Source: Balneolaceae bacterium (lineage in GTDB: Bacteria > Bacteroidota > Rhodothermia > Balneolales > Balneolaceae). From it: 35,003 nucleotides of DNA. Made by a program: the position numbers and the translations under genes. The stretch is taken from assembly GCA_007127745.1 (NCBI GenBank), contig SKYV01000125.1, forward strand, positions 1 to 35,003, read 5' to 3'. The notes under the pieces are model-generated. The model did no database searches, had not been told where the DNA came from, and saw only the letters and a list, made by a program, of their open reading frames with translations. Within the stretch, counting starts at the first letter, position 1. Each line of letters starts with the position of its first letter. Positions 17,030 through 26,110 of this stretch are shown here, in pieces.

Positions 17030-17367
17030 CCCTGGTAATTGCTCCATGTATATCTAATTTTTTAGTCCGGATGTTTATTTTTGCTTGTTTCCAGTAGAAC
17101 CACATTTTTTGTAATTCATTCATCATTAAAAAAATATTTACAGTGGAACCGGATAAAAATAACAGAATCGAAAAAGTTGAAAGTTGACAACTTTTCAAAA
17201 GAGGTTACGGCAAATGGATAGTATTTATCTATTGCTAATTCAATAATATACAACTATCCATATTTATTAAAATGTGTTGTCAACTGCCTACTGTCAACTC
17301 AATCCGATAACAGTCAGGAGCCTGAAAACGTGAGTATGTAGCAAGCACTTGTTATTAAATTTTTATA
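17030..17367. other. non-coding convergent gap between ppc and ilvD
   Basis: I see no gene here. A hairpin TTGAAAGTTG (17177-17186) with CAACTTTTCAA (17188-17198), carrying one bulge, lies about 150 bases after ppc. A nearby segment repeats the word GTCAACT twice (17280-17298). The region is AT-rich with no clear T-tailed terminator for either gene. Confidence 0.5.
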
Positions 17368-19047
17368 TCAGCCGTCATCCGTCACACACCCCTCACTCGC
17401 CGTGGATACACTCTTTGCATATTTATAAAGAATTCCACTCTTGTATTTCAGTTCGGGGGCTTGCCAGTTTTTGCGCCGCTGTTCCAACTCCTCATCGGAA
17501 AGATCCACGTTTAAAATTCGCTTGTCTGCATTAATGGTGATGGTGTCACCGTCTTTCAGCAAGACGATGGTTCCTCCAAGCTGGGCTTCTGGCGTTACAT
17601 GGCCAATTACAAATCCGTGGGTTCCACCTGAAAAACGGCCGTCTGTGATCAATGCCACTTCTTTGCCGAGGCCGGCTCCCATTATTGCAGCGGTAATTGA
17701 GAGCATCTCCCGCATACCGGGACCACCTTTCGGGCCCTCGTAACGGATCACAACCACATCCCCTTTTTTCACTTTCCCGGCTTGAATGCCCTGCAGGCAA
17801 TCTTCTTCCGATTCAAAGACTTTCGCTGTTCCGGTGAATCGGGTACCCTCTTTTCCGGTAATTTTTGCCACACTGCCTTCGGGCGACAAATTGCCATACA
17901 ATATCTGAAGATGGCCTGTTTTTTTGATTGGATCGGAAACCGAGCGAATAATATTTTGCTCTTCAAGCAGGCCGGGCACTTCATCCACATTTTCAGCAAG
18001 GGTTTTTCCGGTTACGGTGATGCAATCTCCGTGAAGAAATCCTTCCTCCAGCAACATTTTCTGAACTGCAGGTACGCCTCCAACATTATAAAGGTCTTCC
18101 ATCACATATTTGCCGCTCGGTTTCAGATCGGCGAGAAAGGGAGTTCGGTCACTCACTGCCTGGAAATCATCAATCGTAAAATCTACGTCGGCCGCTTTTG
18201 CGATGGCCAGCATATGCATTACGGCATTGGTTGAACCGCCAAGGGCTATAATCATGGAAACGGCATTTTCGAGAGATTTTTTTGTGATAATATCACGCGG
18301 CTTGATGTCTTTTTCCAGAATATTTAAAATGGCACTGCCTGCCTTCTCACACTCTTTTTTCTTTTGCTGATGGGTGGCAGGTATGGAAGAACTGAAAGGC
18401 AAACTCATTCCGAGAGTTTCAATGGCCGAAGCCATCGTGTTGGCCGTATACATTCCACCGCAGGCACCTGCACCGGGACAGGCGTGTTTCAAAACGTTGT
18501 TCATCTCCTCTTCGTCAATCTCTTTTGAGAGATATTTCCCGTACGATTCGAATGCTGAGACAATATCCAGCTTTTCACCATTGAGATTGCCGGGACGAAT
18601 GGTGCCGCCATAAACCATAATGGATGGCCGGTTGAGGCGCGCCATAGCCATTACGGAACCGGGCATATTTTTATCGCAACCCACAACAGAAATGTTGGCA
18701 TCGTACCACTGCGCCTGCATGACAATTTCAATAGAGTCGGCGATGATATCTCTGGACGGAAGTGAGAACTTCATTCCCTGTGTTCCCATTGAAATTCCGT
18801 CGCTCACCCCAATGGAGTGAAACACAAAACCCACCATGTTTTTACCCCACACCGATTGCTTGATCAGGCCGGCTAAATCATTCAAATGCATGTTGCAGGG
18901 ATTGCCGTCCCAGCCGGTACTTGCAATGCCAACCTGGGGTTTGTTCAAGTCTTCCTCGCTCAAACCGGCAGCAAAAAGCATAGCCTTGGAACCAACTTGT
19001 GACTGTTCCTGTGTTAATCTGGAGCTATATTTATTTAATTTATTCAT
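17368..19047 (-). CDS. ilvD: dihydroxy-acid dehydratase (IlvD)
   Basis: IlvD removes water from dihydroxy acids to give the 2-oxo acid precursors of valine and isoleucine. The 559-residue protein has three cysteines placed as iron-sulfur ligands: Cys51 in G-N-P-C-N, Cys124 in G-C-D-K-N-M-P-G and Cys196 in G-A-C-G-G-M-Y-T. Lys126 belongs to the same motif. Later motifs include G-G-S-T-N-A-V-M-H and [10 protein letters not shown]. It is transcribed away from ilvB and shares a 523-base intergenic region with it, so it does not pass through the ilv leader peptide region as part of the same RNA. Confidence 0.97.
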   Translation of the reverse strand: MNKLNKYSSRLTQEQSQVGSKAMLFAAGLSEEDLNKPQVGIASTGWDGNPCNMHLNDLAGLIKQSVWGKNMVGFVFHSIGVSDGISMGTQGMKFSLPSRDIIADSIEIVMQAQWYDANISVVGCDKNMPGSVMAMARLNRPSIMVYGGTIRPGNLNGEKLDIVSAFESYGKYLSKEIDEEEMNNVLKHACPGAGACGGMYTANTMASAIETLGMSLPFSSSIPATHQQKKKECEKAGSAILNILEKDIKPRDIITKKSLENAVSMIIALGGSTNAVMHMLAIAKAADVDFTIDDFQAVSDRTPFLADLKPSGKYVMEDLYNVGGVPAVQKMLLEEGFLHGDCITVTGKTLAENVDEVPGLLEEQNIIRSVSDPIKKTGHLQILYGNLSPEGSVAKITGKEGTRFTGTAKVFESEEDCLQGIQAGKVKKGDVVVIRYEGPKGGPGMREMLSITAAIMGAGLGKEVALITDGRFSGGTHGFVIGHVTPEAQLGGTIVLLKDGDTITINADKRILNVDLSDEELEQRRKNWQAPELKYKSGILYKYAKSVSTASEGCVTDDG

Positions 19048-19175
19048 TCTTTAATATAATTCTTTAATACTCTGTTATTTATAGACTTAAATAATATATT
19101 ATATTTTTATGGAAGCGCTTTTAAAAAATATATTTTAAGTTTCACTTCTGGCTCAAAAACTATATAAAATAATTC

Positions 19176-19206
19176 TTGACTCAAACACACACGCTGTATA
19201 TGTTTT
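19176..19206 (+). promoter_or_regulatory. probable ilvB-operon promoter
   Basis: TTG at 19176-19178 is followed after 20 bases by TATGTTTT at 19199-19206, fitting the Bacteroidota TTG-N19/20-TAnnTTTG pattern with one change. The same bases also give TTGACT-N17-TATGTT, a fair sigma70 promoter. Transcription from about 19213 would give a leader RNA of about 355 bases before ilvB, which fits the leader-peptide arrangement. Confidence 0.5.
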
Positions 19207-19321
19207 TGCAGGTGATAATCACATAACAGATTACAAATTGTCTGAAGCAATAACACATAAACTTTTTCACACTTTTAACTACGCATCTGCCGGGCGCAGA
19301 AATGCTCTTGCTTTAAGTGCT

Positions 19322-19477
19322 ATGAGTTTGCTTACCGTGTTAACTGCGATCACTCTTTCCATCACATCTGTTATCTCTATTATTATTCCCTCTATCGATA
19401 TTATTAGCATTATTATTGGGCTAATTCTATCCATACTAATTTCTGGCATTCTAATTCTAAACCTAATTATTAGATAA
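19322..19477 (+). CDS. branched-chain amino-acid-rich leader peptide of the ilv-leu operon
   Basis: From the ATG at 19322 to the TAA at 19475 there are 51 codons, of which 19 are Ile, 10 Leu and 2 Val (61%). Ile runs of three occur at residues 20-22 and 30-32, with I-I at 27-28 and 49-50. The frame is open upstream to a TTG at 19238, but that part is not enriched, so I take the ATG. The stop lies 93 bases before ilvB, first gene of the Ile/Val/Leu operon. This is the expected signature of a leader peptide whose translation senses charged Ile-, Leu- and Val-tRNA. A small membrane protein is the alternative, because the peptide would be very hydrophobic. Confidence 0.82.
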   Translation: MSLLTVLTAITLSITSVISIIIPSIDIISIIIGLILSILISGILILNLIIR

Positions 19478-19549
19478 TCCCACCAGCCAGAGGTTAGAAT
19501 TCGAAATCCCATAAATAGTTTTTCATTTCTTTTTTGACCTCTGGCGGGT
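19453..19549 (+). promoter_or_regulatory. candidate ilv attenuator: two mutually exclusive hairpins
   Basis: Pairing A joins AATTCTAAACCT (19453-19464, last codons of the leader frame) with AGGTTAGAATT (19491-19501), 11 pairs with one bulged A. Pairing B joins 19482-19495 with 19536-19549: its core is CCAGAGGT with ACCTCTGG, extended outward with one A/G mismatch to about 13 pairs. A and B share 19491-19495, so both cannot form. A ribosome finishing the leader would cover the 5' arm of A and favour B; a stalled one would favour A. The T-rich stretch (19518-19535) is inside the loop of B rather than after it, so B is not a textbook terminator. Confidence 0.55.
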
Positions 19550-19570
19550 AACCTATATCCGTGAGTCAAT

Positions 19571-21364
19571 ATGAAATATCAAAAATCAACATCCACATCC
19601 ACAGCAAAAAAAATTGAATCCGAAATGTCCCTGAAGCCTGTTAAAAAGGCGGTCAGCCCTGAAACTCAAACATTTAACGGTGCAGAAATTCTCATAAAAA
19701 CCCTCGCTGACCTCGATGTTGACACCATCTTCGGCTATCCGGGTGGTGCGGTTCTCCCTGTATATGACACTCTTTTTGACAACCACGACCTGAATCACGT
19801 TTTGATACGCCACGAACAGGCCGGAACTCATGCCGCCGACGGATATGCACGCGCTACAGGTAAACCGGGAGTGGTGCTGGTTACATCAGGCCCGGGCGGC
19901 ACAAACACTGTAACGGGAATTGCCACGGCAATGATGGATTCCATTCCTCTGGTAGTTCTTACCGGACAGGTACCGACCAGTGTGATCGGGAATGATGCCT
20001 TCCAGGAGGCCGATATTGTGGGAATTACCCGGCCTATCACCAAGCAAAACTATCTTGTCAGAGATGTAAGCGAACTTGAAGATGTTCTCCGCGAAGCGTT
20101 CCACATTGCCACAAACGGCAGGCCAGGACCGGTTTTGGTAGATCTGCCCAAAGATATGCTGAATACTGTCGGCAATTACAAGTGTAACAAAAAAGTGGAT
20201 ATCCCAAGTTTTAAACCCACGCTTCACGGTCATCAGCCACAAATTGCGAAAGCAGCAAAAATGTTGAGCGAGGCTAAAAAACCGTTGATTTATGTAGGTG
20301 GCGGTGCAATTTCCGGAGAAGCCTGGAAAGAAGTTACCGAGTTTGCCGAACGATTAAACGTTCCCGTAACCACAACCTTGATGGGGCTCGGCGTATTTCC
20401 CGAAAGCAAACCGCAATCGCTGGGGATGCTGGGAATGCACGGCACCTGGTACGCCAATATGGCGATGACCGAGTGCGACGTTCTTCTGGCTGTAGGCGCC
20501 CGCTTTGATGATCGCGTAACCGGCCGACTCAATGGGTTTTCACAAAAATCCAGAAAAATTCACATCGATATTGATCCATCCTGTATCGGAAAAAATGTGG
20601 ATGTGGAAGTTCCCATCGTGGGAGATGTTAAGCGGGTGATCCCGGCGATCGATAAGCTTGCAACCCCGCCCGAAACGTCAGAGTGGTGGAACATCATCAA
20701 AACCTGGAAAAAGGAACATCCGCTGGAGGTTCCACAAGCTGATGACAAAATCTATCCGCAGCAGATGGTCAAGATGATTTCGGAAGTAACCGAAGGTAAT
20801 GCCATTGTGGTTACCGATGTGGGTCAGCACCAGATGTGGGCGGCACAGCACTACAAATTCAACCATCCACGATCATGGATCTCATCAGGCGGACTCGGGA
20901 CCATGGGATACGGCTTCCCCGCAGCCTTGGGTGCGGCACTTGCCTGCCCGGACCGGGACGTGGTTTGCATTACAGGCGATGGTGGTTTTCAGATGTCATC
21001 TTACGAACTTGCCACGGCCGTGGAATACAAAATTCCCGTAAAAATTGCTCTTATGAATAACAATTGCCTCGGTATGGTTCGCCAGTGGCAGCAGCTTTTC
21101 TATAAAAACCGCACCAGCTATTCAGTTTTCGGTTCCAACAATCCCGATTTCGTTAAAATGGCTGAAAGTTATGGAGCTGTTGGAATGCGGGCTACCAATC
21201 CAAAAGAAATGAGAGATGTTTTAGACAAGGCAATGAAAATTGATGACGGCCCCGTTTTGATGGATTTTAGCGTGGTGGAAACTGAAAACTGTTACCCGAT
21301 GGTGCCATCCGGTGCGGCACTTAATGAGATGGTGGAATCTGATGAAGAAGCAAACAAAGGTTAA
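19571..21364 (+). CDS. ilvB: acetolactate synthase, large (catalytic) subunit
   Basis: The enzyme joins two pyruvates to acetolactate (valine, leucine), or pyruvate and 2-oxobutyrate to acetohydroxybutyrate (isoleucine), with ThDP, Mg and FAD. The 597-residue protein shows G-Y-P-G-G-A-V-L-P-V-Y at 55-65, catalytic Glu82 in R-H-E-Q-A-G-T-H, T-S-G-P-G-G-T-N, and the ThDP motif G-D-G-G-F-Q-M-S followed by N-N-N-C-L-G-M-V-R-Q-W. The first 33 residues are Ser/Thr/Lys-rich and unlike the family, so an internal ATG at 19625 could be the true start. It is the first structural gene after the leader, and ilvN follows after three bases. Confidence 0.97.
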   Translation: MKYQKSTSTSTAKKIESEMSLKPVKKAVSPETQTFNGAEILIKTLADLDVDTIFGYPGGAVLPVYDTLFDNHDLNHVLIRHEQAGTHAADGYARATGKPGVVLVTSGPGGTNTVTGIATAMMDSIPLVVLTGQVPTSVIGNDAFQEADIVGITRPITKQNYLVRDVSELEDVLREAFHIATNGRPGPVLVDLPKDMLNTVGNYKCNKKVDIPSFKPTLHGHQPQIAKAAKMLSEAKKPLIYVGGGAISGEAWKEVTEFAERLNVPVTTTLMGLGVFPESKPQSLGMLGMHGTWYANMAMTECDVLLAVGARFDDRVTGRLNGFSQKSRKIHIDIDPSCIGKNVDVEVPIVGDVKRVIPAIDKLATPPETSEWWNIIKTWKKEHPLEVPQADDKIYPQQMVKMISEVTEGNAIVVTDVGQHQMWAAQHYKFNHPRSWISSGGLGTMGYGFPAALGAALACPDRDVVCITGDGGFQMSSYELATAVEYKIPVKIALMNNNCLGMVRQWQQLFYKNRTSYSVFGSNNPDFVKMAESYGAVGMRATNPKEMRDVLDKAMKIDDGPVLMDFSVVETENCYPMVPSGAALNEMVESDEEANKG

Positions 21365-21367
21365 AAC

Positions 21368-21892
21368 ATGAGCACAACTACAATCAAAAAAACACCCAAA
21401 CACACGCTCTCGGTTGTTGTTAAACACAACCTGAACACACTTTCCCGAATCATCGGAATTTTTAGCGCTAAAGGTTTTGAGCTCGACAGTGTTACCTTTG
21501 CATCCGAGGCTGAACCCGGTATGGCCCGGTTGACCATAACCACACGAGGTGATGAAAAAACCGTGGAACAGATCAACAAGCACCTCTACAATGTGGTGGA
21601 TGTGCTCAAAGTCATCAACCTCACCCATAAAAAATGCATAGAACGCGAGCTGGCAATCGTGAAAGTTTCAACCGCAAAAGTGGGGCGACCTGAAATTATG
21701 CTGATTGCTCAGGCTTTCAAGGCGAAAGTGATTGACATTACAAGCGACAAGCTCGCCCTGGAAGTTACCGGAAACACCGACAAAGTGGATGCTATGATTG
21801 AGGTACTGCGGCCCTACGGAATTGTTGCTATGTCGCGAACCGGAAGTATTGCACTGAAACGCGAATTTCAGGGAGCTGTGAATATTAACTGA
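21368..21892 (+). CDS. ilvN: acetolactate synthase, small (regulatory) subunit
   Basis: The 174-residue protein begins with an ACT domain: H-T-L-S-V-V-V-K-H-N-L-N-T-L-S-R-I-I-G near residues 12-30, then G-F-E-L-D-S-V-T-F. A second regulatory half follows, with R-E-L-A-I-V-K-V near 95 and A-L-E-V-T-G-N-T-D-K-V-D near 136. It normally confers valine feedback inhibition and raises catalytic activity of the large subunit. It starts three bases after the ilvB stop, so translation is coupled. The symbol follows the ilvBN convention; ilvH would be equally acceptable. Confidence 0.95.
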   Translation: MSTTTIKKTPKHTLSVVVKHNLNTLSRIIGIFSAKGFELDSVTFASEAEPGMARLTITTRGDEKTVEQINKHLYNVVDVLKVINLTHKKCIERELAIVKVSTAKVGRPEIMLIAQAFKAKVIDITSDKLALEVTGNTDKVDAMIEVLRPYGIVAMSRTGSIALKREFQGAVNIN

Positions 21893-21972
21893 CAAGTCAT
21901 TTCCCTGCTTAAAAATCGGGAAAGATTTAAACAATAAATTTAAAACGTAAATAACACAACTAAACAAACTCA

Positions 21973-22974
21973 ATGAAAGCGAAAACGTATTATAACGGAG
22001 ATGCAAATCTCGATGTACTATCCAATAAAACAGTAGCAATTATCGGTTATGGCAGCCAGGGACATGCCCATGCCAGAAACCTGCAGGAAAGCGGCGTTAA
22101 TGTCGTTGTGGGCCTTCGAAAAGGGAGTTCGTCCTGGAAAGAAGCCGAAGAAGCAGGGCTCGAAGTTCTGGAATCAGCAGATGCCGCTGCCAAAGGAGAT
22201 CTGGTGATGATCCTCATCCCCGATCAGTACCAGGGGCCGTTTTATAAAGAAAAGATTGAACCGAACCTTGAACCCGGCAATGCTTTGCTGTTTGCTCATG
22301 GTTTTAACATCCATTTCGGTGAAATTGCACCTCCGGAAAACGTAGATGTTTTTATGGTTGCCCCGAAAGGCCCCGGCCATCTCGTACGCCGGGTATATAC
22401 GGAAGGCTCCGGTGTACCCTGCCTGTTTGCCATCTATCAGGATGCAACAGGAACCGCCAAAGAAACAGCACTTGCCTACGCCAAAGGCCTGGGCGGAACC
22501 CGTGCCGGCGTACTGGAAACCACCTTTAAAGAAGAAACTGAGACCGACCTGTTCGGCGAGCAAGCTGTACTCTGCGGGGGTGCCTCCGAATTGGTGAAAA
22601 TCGGGTTTGAAGTGTTGATTGAAGCTGGTTATCAGCCGGAAATTGCCTATTTCGAATGTCTGCATGAACTGAAACTGATCGTTGATTTGATGTACGAAGG
22701 CGGCATTGAAAGAATGTATTACTCGGTGAGCGATACGGCTGAATATGGCGGCCTCACCCGGGGAACACGCGTGATTGACTCAGACACAAAAAAGCGAATG
22801 AAAAACATCCTCGAAGAAGTTCAGAGCGGTGCTTTTGCCAAAGAGTGGATGGACGAAAACCGAAAGGATTTGCCAAATCTCACAAAAATGAGAAATGCTC
22901 TTGGTGACCATAAAATTGAAACCGTCGGCAAAGAACTCCGATCTATGATGGACTGGATTGACGAAGAAAAATAG
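21973..22974 (+). CDS. ilvC: ketol-acid reductoisomerase, class I
   Basis: IlvC isomerises and reduces acetohydroxy acids to dihydroxy acids. The 333-residue length is that of the short class I form. The Rossmann motif is [10 protein letters not shown] near residues 27-36. The cofactor loop G-L-R-K-G-S-S-S-W has the Arg and Ser residues associated with NADPH preference. The knotted C-terminal domain has the metal-binding D-L-F-G-E-Q near residue 196 and E-C-L-H-E-L-K. It lies 80 bases after ilvN with no terminator between them. Confidence 0.97.
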   Translation: MKAKTYYNGDANLDVLSNKTVAIIGYGSQGHAHARNLQESGVNVVVGLRKGSSSWKEAEEAGLEVLESADAAAKGDLVMILIPDQYQGPFYKEKIEPNLEPGNALLFAHGFNIHFGEIAPPENVDVFMVAPKGPGHLVRRVYTEGSGVPCLFAIYQDATGTAKETALAYAKGLGGTRAGVLETTFKEETETDLFGEQAVLCGGASELVKIGFEVLIEAGYQPEIAYFECLHELKLIVDLMYEGGIERMYYSVSDTAEYGGLTRGTRVIDSDTKKRMKNILEEVQSGAFAKEWMDENRKDLPNLTKMRNALGDHKIETVGKELRSMMDWIDEEK

Positions 22975-23022
22975 AGGTTCCCGACAAGGAAAAATTTTCA
23001 GAAAACCATTATTTCAGAAAAC

Positions 23023-24654
23023 ATGCCAAAACCTATTCAAATATTCGATACTACCCTGAGGGATGGAACCCAGGGCGAAAAAGTCTCTTTTTCAGCCGGG
23101 GATAAATTCCGTATTGCCAAACGCCTTGATGAGTTTGGGATCGATTACATTGAGGGCGGATGGCCGGGATCGAACCCCAAAGACATGGCATTTTTTGAAA
23201 AGGCGAAATCCCATCACTTTCAGCATGCAAAAATTGTTGCTTTTGGCAGTACCTGCCGGGCAGGCAACCGACCGGATGAAGACCCCAATCTCCAGGCTCT
23301 GATTCAGGCAGAAACACCCGCCCTTTCATTGTTTGGGAAATCGTGGTTGCTGCATGTTACTGATGCTCTGAAAATTTCTCCTGAAAAAAACCTTGAAATT
23401 ATTGCCGGTTCTATCAAATACCTGAAAGAGCATGGCAAAGAGATTATTTATGATGCCGAACACTTTTTTGACGGGTACAAAGACAATCCCGAATATGCCA
23501 TAAAAACTCTGCTTGCCGCACAAAATGCCGGTGCGAATGTACTTGTTTTGTGTGATACAAACGGCGGAACGCTCACGCATGAAATTTCAGCCATTGTAAA
23601 TGAAATAAAACAGGAAGTTGAAGCTCCGGTGGGCATACACTCTCACAATGATTCGGAACTGGCCGTTGCCAACGCACTTGCCGCGGTCGAGGCCGGTGCT
23701 GTGCATGTGCAGGGAACCATCAACGGGTACGGGGAACGCTGTGGAAACGCCAACCTCTGTTCCGTTATTCCCAACCTTCAGTTAAAAATGGGTTATTCCT
23801 GCATTCCCGTGAAGAAGTTGGACGGCCTCTCCACCCTTTCAAAATTTGTAAGCGAGCTGGGTAACCTCACACCCGATAACAAACAGCCCTATGTCGGCAA
23901 AAGTGCATTTGCCCATAAAGGCGGCATCCACGTAAGTGCCGTCATTAAAAATGAGCAGACGTATGAACACATCAAACCCGAACAGGTGGGGAACAGCCGG
24001 AGGGTGCTGGTATCTGATCTCTCGGGAAAAAGTAATGTCACTTACAAATCAGAGGAACTGGGTTTTGAATTTGATAAAAGCTCGAAACAAAGCTCAGAAA
24101 TTGTGCAGGAACTGAAGAAACTGGAAAATGAAGGGTATCAGTTTGAAGCGGCAGAAGCATCCTTTGAACTGCTTGTAAAACAACTCACCAACAATGCACC
24201 GGATTTCTTCAAACTGGAGGGATTCCGTGTGATAATGGAGCGAAACGGCAGTGGAGAATCGAGGTCGGAAGCCACCATTAAAGTGAGGGTGAATGATCAG
24301 ATAGAACTAAGTGCCGCCGAAGGAAACGGGCCGGTTCATGCACTTGATGCCGCACTGCGCCGGGCACTTTGCGAATTCTACCCCGAAATTTCATCCATGC
24401 AGCTTCAGGATTATAAAGTGCGTGTGCTGAACGAAAAAGACGGAACCGGTGCAAAAGTCCGCGTTTTGATCGACTCAGCAAAAGACGGCACAAGCTGGGG
24501 CACCGTTGGGGTTTCAGAGAATATTATCGACGCAAGCTGGAAAGCCCTCTCAGAAGGCATCATCTATTTTTTAATGAACCAAAACAGTAAACCCAAAAAG
24601 AAAACAGAATTGGCCGAAACGGATCAAAACATACGATCAAACGCCCCATCTTGA
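23023..24654 (+). CDS. cimA: citramalate synthase (CimA)
   Basis: CimA condenses pyruvate and acetyl-CoA to (R)-citramalate, opening the threonine-independent route to isoleucine. The 543-residue protein starts [13 protein letters not shown], and the G-T-Q-G-E version, followed by G-G-W-P-G-S-N-P, is typical of CimA, where LeuA has G-E-Q-S-P-G. H-S-H-N-D-S-E carries metal ligands. A LeuA-type dimer/regulatory domain occupies about 390-515 (G-S-G-E-S-R-S-E-A-T, then V-L-N-E-K-D-G-T-G). Isoleucine inhibition through that domain is expected from the family. It lies 48 bases after ilvC. Confidence 0.93.
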   Translation: MPKPIQIFDTTLRDGTQGEKVSFSAGDKFRIAKRLDEFGIDYIEGGWPGSNPKDMAFFEKAKSHHFQHAKIVAFGSTCRAGNRPDEDPNLQALIQAETPALSLFGKSWLLHVTDALKISPEKNLEIIAGSIKYLKEHGKEIIYDAEHFFDGYKDNPEYAIKTLLAAQNAGANVLVLCDTNGGTLTHEISAIVNEIKQEVEAPVGIHSHNDSELAVANALAAVEAGAVHVQGTINGYGERCGNANLCSVIPNLQLKMGYSCIPVKKLDGLSTLSKFVSELGNLTPDNKQPYVGKSAFAHKGGIHVSAVIKNEQTYEHIKPEQVGNSRRVLVSDLSGKSNVTYKSEELGFEFDKSSKQSSEIVQELKKLENEGYQFEAAEASFELLVKQLTNNAPDFFKLEGFRVIMERNGSGESRSEATIKVRVNDQIELSAAEGNGPVHALDAALRRALCEFYPEISSMQLQDYKVRVLNEKDGTGAKVRVLIDSAKDGTSWGTVGVSENIIDASWKALSEGIIYFLMNQNSKPKKKTELAETDQNIRSNAPS

Positions 24655-24677
24655 GAGGGTACCAGCTTGGCGCTTAA

Positions 24678-24790
24678 AAAGTGACCTTGAAGAGTCTGAA
24701 GCATAGCGGAAGTCCTTCAAGCGTCACTTTGCAGCCATGAAAAGAACGCTTCAAGGAGCTTTCGCACGCTTGAAGGTTCTTTTTCGCTAA
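24678..24790 (+). promoter_or_regulatory. tandem hairpins between cimA and leuA, possible internal attenuator or terminator
   Basis: Hairpin 1 pairs 24678-24692 (AAAGTGACCTTGAAG) with 24715-24730, 15 pairs and one bulged base. Hairpin 2 pairs 24743-24755 with 24769-24780, 12 pairs and one bulge, and runs into T5, like a terminator. Alternative pairings exist: 24714-24724 with 24766-24776 (11 perfect pairs), and 24685-24692 with 24749-24756 (8 pairs). A 17-codon frame (24737-24790) runs through hairpin 2 but has only three Leu codons, so a leucine leader is doubtful. It may tune leuACDB against ilvBNC-cimA, or be an inserted palindromic repeat. Confidence 0.55.
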
Positions 24791-24837
24791 ACACCTACTG
24801 AGGGAACTTAACACCAAACAACAAAACAGACAGAATC

Positions 24838-26031
24838 ATGAACAATCACATTACCATTTTTGATACCACACTTCGAGACGGTGAGCAATCGCCGGGTTAT
24901 AGCATGAACAAGCAGGAAAAGCTTCGTTTGGCTCTACAGCTCGAAAAACTGGGTGTTGATGTGATTGAAGCCGGTTTCCCGATCGCATCAGACGGTGACT
25001 ACGATACCGTTAAAGAAATTGGAAAAACCATTAAAAAAAGTTCGGTGGCCGCACTCTGCCGAACCCGGATGGAAGATCTTGAACGGGCTGTTTCTGCAGT
25101 ACAGCATGCTGCAAAACCCAGAATCCACACCTTCATTGCTACGAGTGATATTCATCTTCAATACAAACTTCAGCAAACACGTGAACAGGTTCTGGAATCT
25201 GCTGTAAAAGCAGTGGAGTTTGCAAAATCTCATTACGATGATGTGGAGTTTTCTGCCGAGGATGCCTCGCGCAGCGACCCACAGTTTTTGATCGACATTT
25301 TTACAGCGGTGATTGATGCAGGCGCTACCACGATCAACGTTCCCGACACGGTGGGTTATGCCCTTCCCTGGGAATATGCTGAACTGATCAAAACCCTGAA
25401 TGATAATGTTCCAAATATCGACAAAGCCATTATCAGCGTGCACTGCCACAATGATTTGGGGCTTGCCGTAGCTAACTCACTCATGGCTGTCCGGAACGGC
25501 GCCCGCCAGATTGAATGTACGGTAAACGGTATCGGCGAGAGGGCAGGAAATGCTTCACTCGAAGAGGTGGCCATGGCCATCGAAACCCGAAAAAACAATA
25601 TGGGATACACCACCTCCATCAACACAAAGGAGATTTTCCCCTCCAGCCAGATGCTGGCTCAGATTACCGGAAAAGGTGTGCAGCCCAACAAAGCCGTAGT
25701 GGGTGAAAATGCATTTGCTCACGAAGCTGGAATTCATCAGCATGGTGTGCTGAAAAATCCGCTTACCTACGAAATTATGACTCCCGAGTCCGTAGGCCTC
25801 ACATGCAATAAAATTGTGATCGGAAAGCATTCCGGGCGGTTTGCTCTCTGCAAAAAACTGGAGGATTTGGGCTATCATCTGAACAAAGAAGACCTGAACC
25901 GAGTGTACACGGAAGTGACCAAACTGGCTGATGAGAAAAAGGTGGTGGAAGACTGCGACCTGATTAACATCCTGGCCGCTGCCGATTTTTCTGCTCAAAA
26001 TCAGAATCAATCGTATGCTGCAGGCGGATAA
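24838..26031 (+). CDS. leuA: 2-isopropylmalate synthase (LeuA), short form
   Basis: LeuA condenses 2-oxoisovalerate with acetyl-CoA, the first leucine-specific step. The protein begins [15 protein letters not shown] and has S-V-H-C-H-N-D-L-G near residue 200 with the metal-binding histidines, then N-G-I-G-E-R-A-G-N and E-A-G-I-H-Q-H-G-V. It is only 397 residues against about 510 for full-length LeuA, ending soon after the linker, so the C-terminal leucine-binding domain is absent. No remnant of that domain follows the stop, so this is a naturally short form rather than a frameshift. Confidence 0.93.
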   Translation: MNNHITIFDTTLRDGEQSPGYSMNKQEKLRLALQLEKLGVDVIEAGFPIASDGDYDTVKEIGKTIKKSSVAALCRTRMEDLERAVSAVQHAAKPRIHTFIATSDIHLQYKLQQTREQVLESAVKAVEFAKSHYDDVEFSAEDASRSDPQFLIDIFTAVIDAGATTINVPDTVGYALPWEYAELIKTLNDNVPNIDKAIISVHCHNDLGLAVANSLMAVRNGARQIECTVNGIGERAGNASLEEVAMAIETRKNNMGYTTSINTKEIFPSSQMLAQITGKGVQPNKAVVGENAFAHEAGIHQHGVLKNPLTYEIMTPESVGLTCNKIVIGKHSGRFALCKKLEDLGYHLNKEDLNRVYTEVTKLADEKKVVEDCDLINILAAADFSAQNQNQSYAAGG

Positions 26032-26110
26032 TAAAACCAACTATTTAATACTCTCGAAAGAGCATTTAATCAAACCTTAAATTAAATACAATCAAATAAT
26101 TACTCCTACT

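Noticed and set aside
19238-19321. TTG-initiated longer form of the ilv leader peptide
   Set aside because: The extra 28 residues are not enriched in branched-chain codons and an ATG starts the enriched part; kept only as an alternative start.
24737-24790. 17-codon frame as a leucine leader peptide
   Set aside because: Only three of 17 codons are Leu and none are adjacent, and the frame lies entirely within a palindromic structure that explains its existence.
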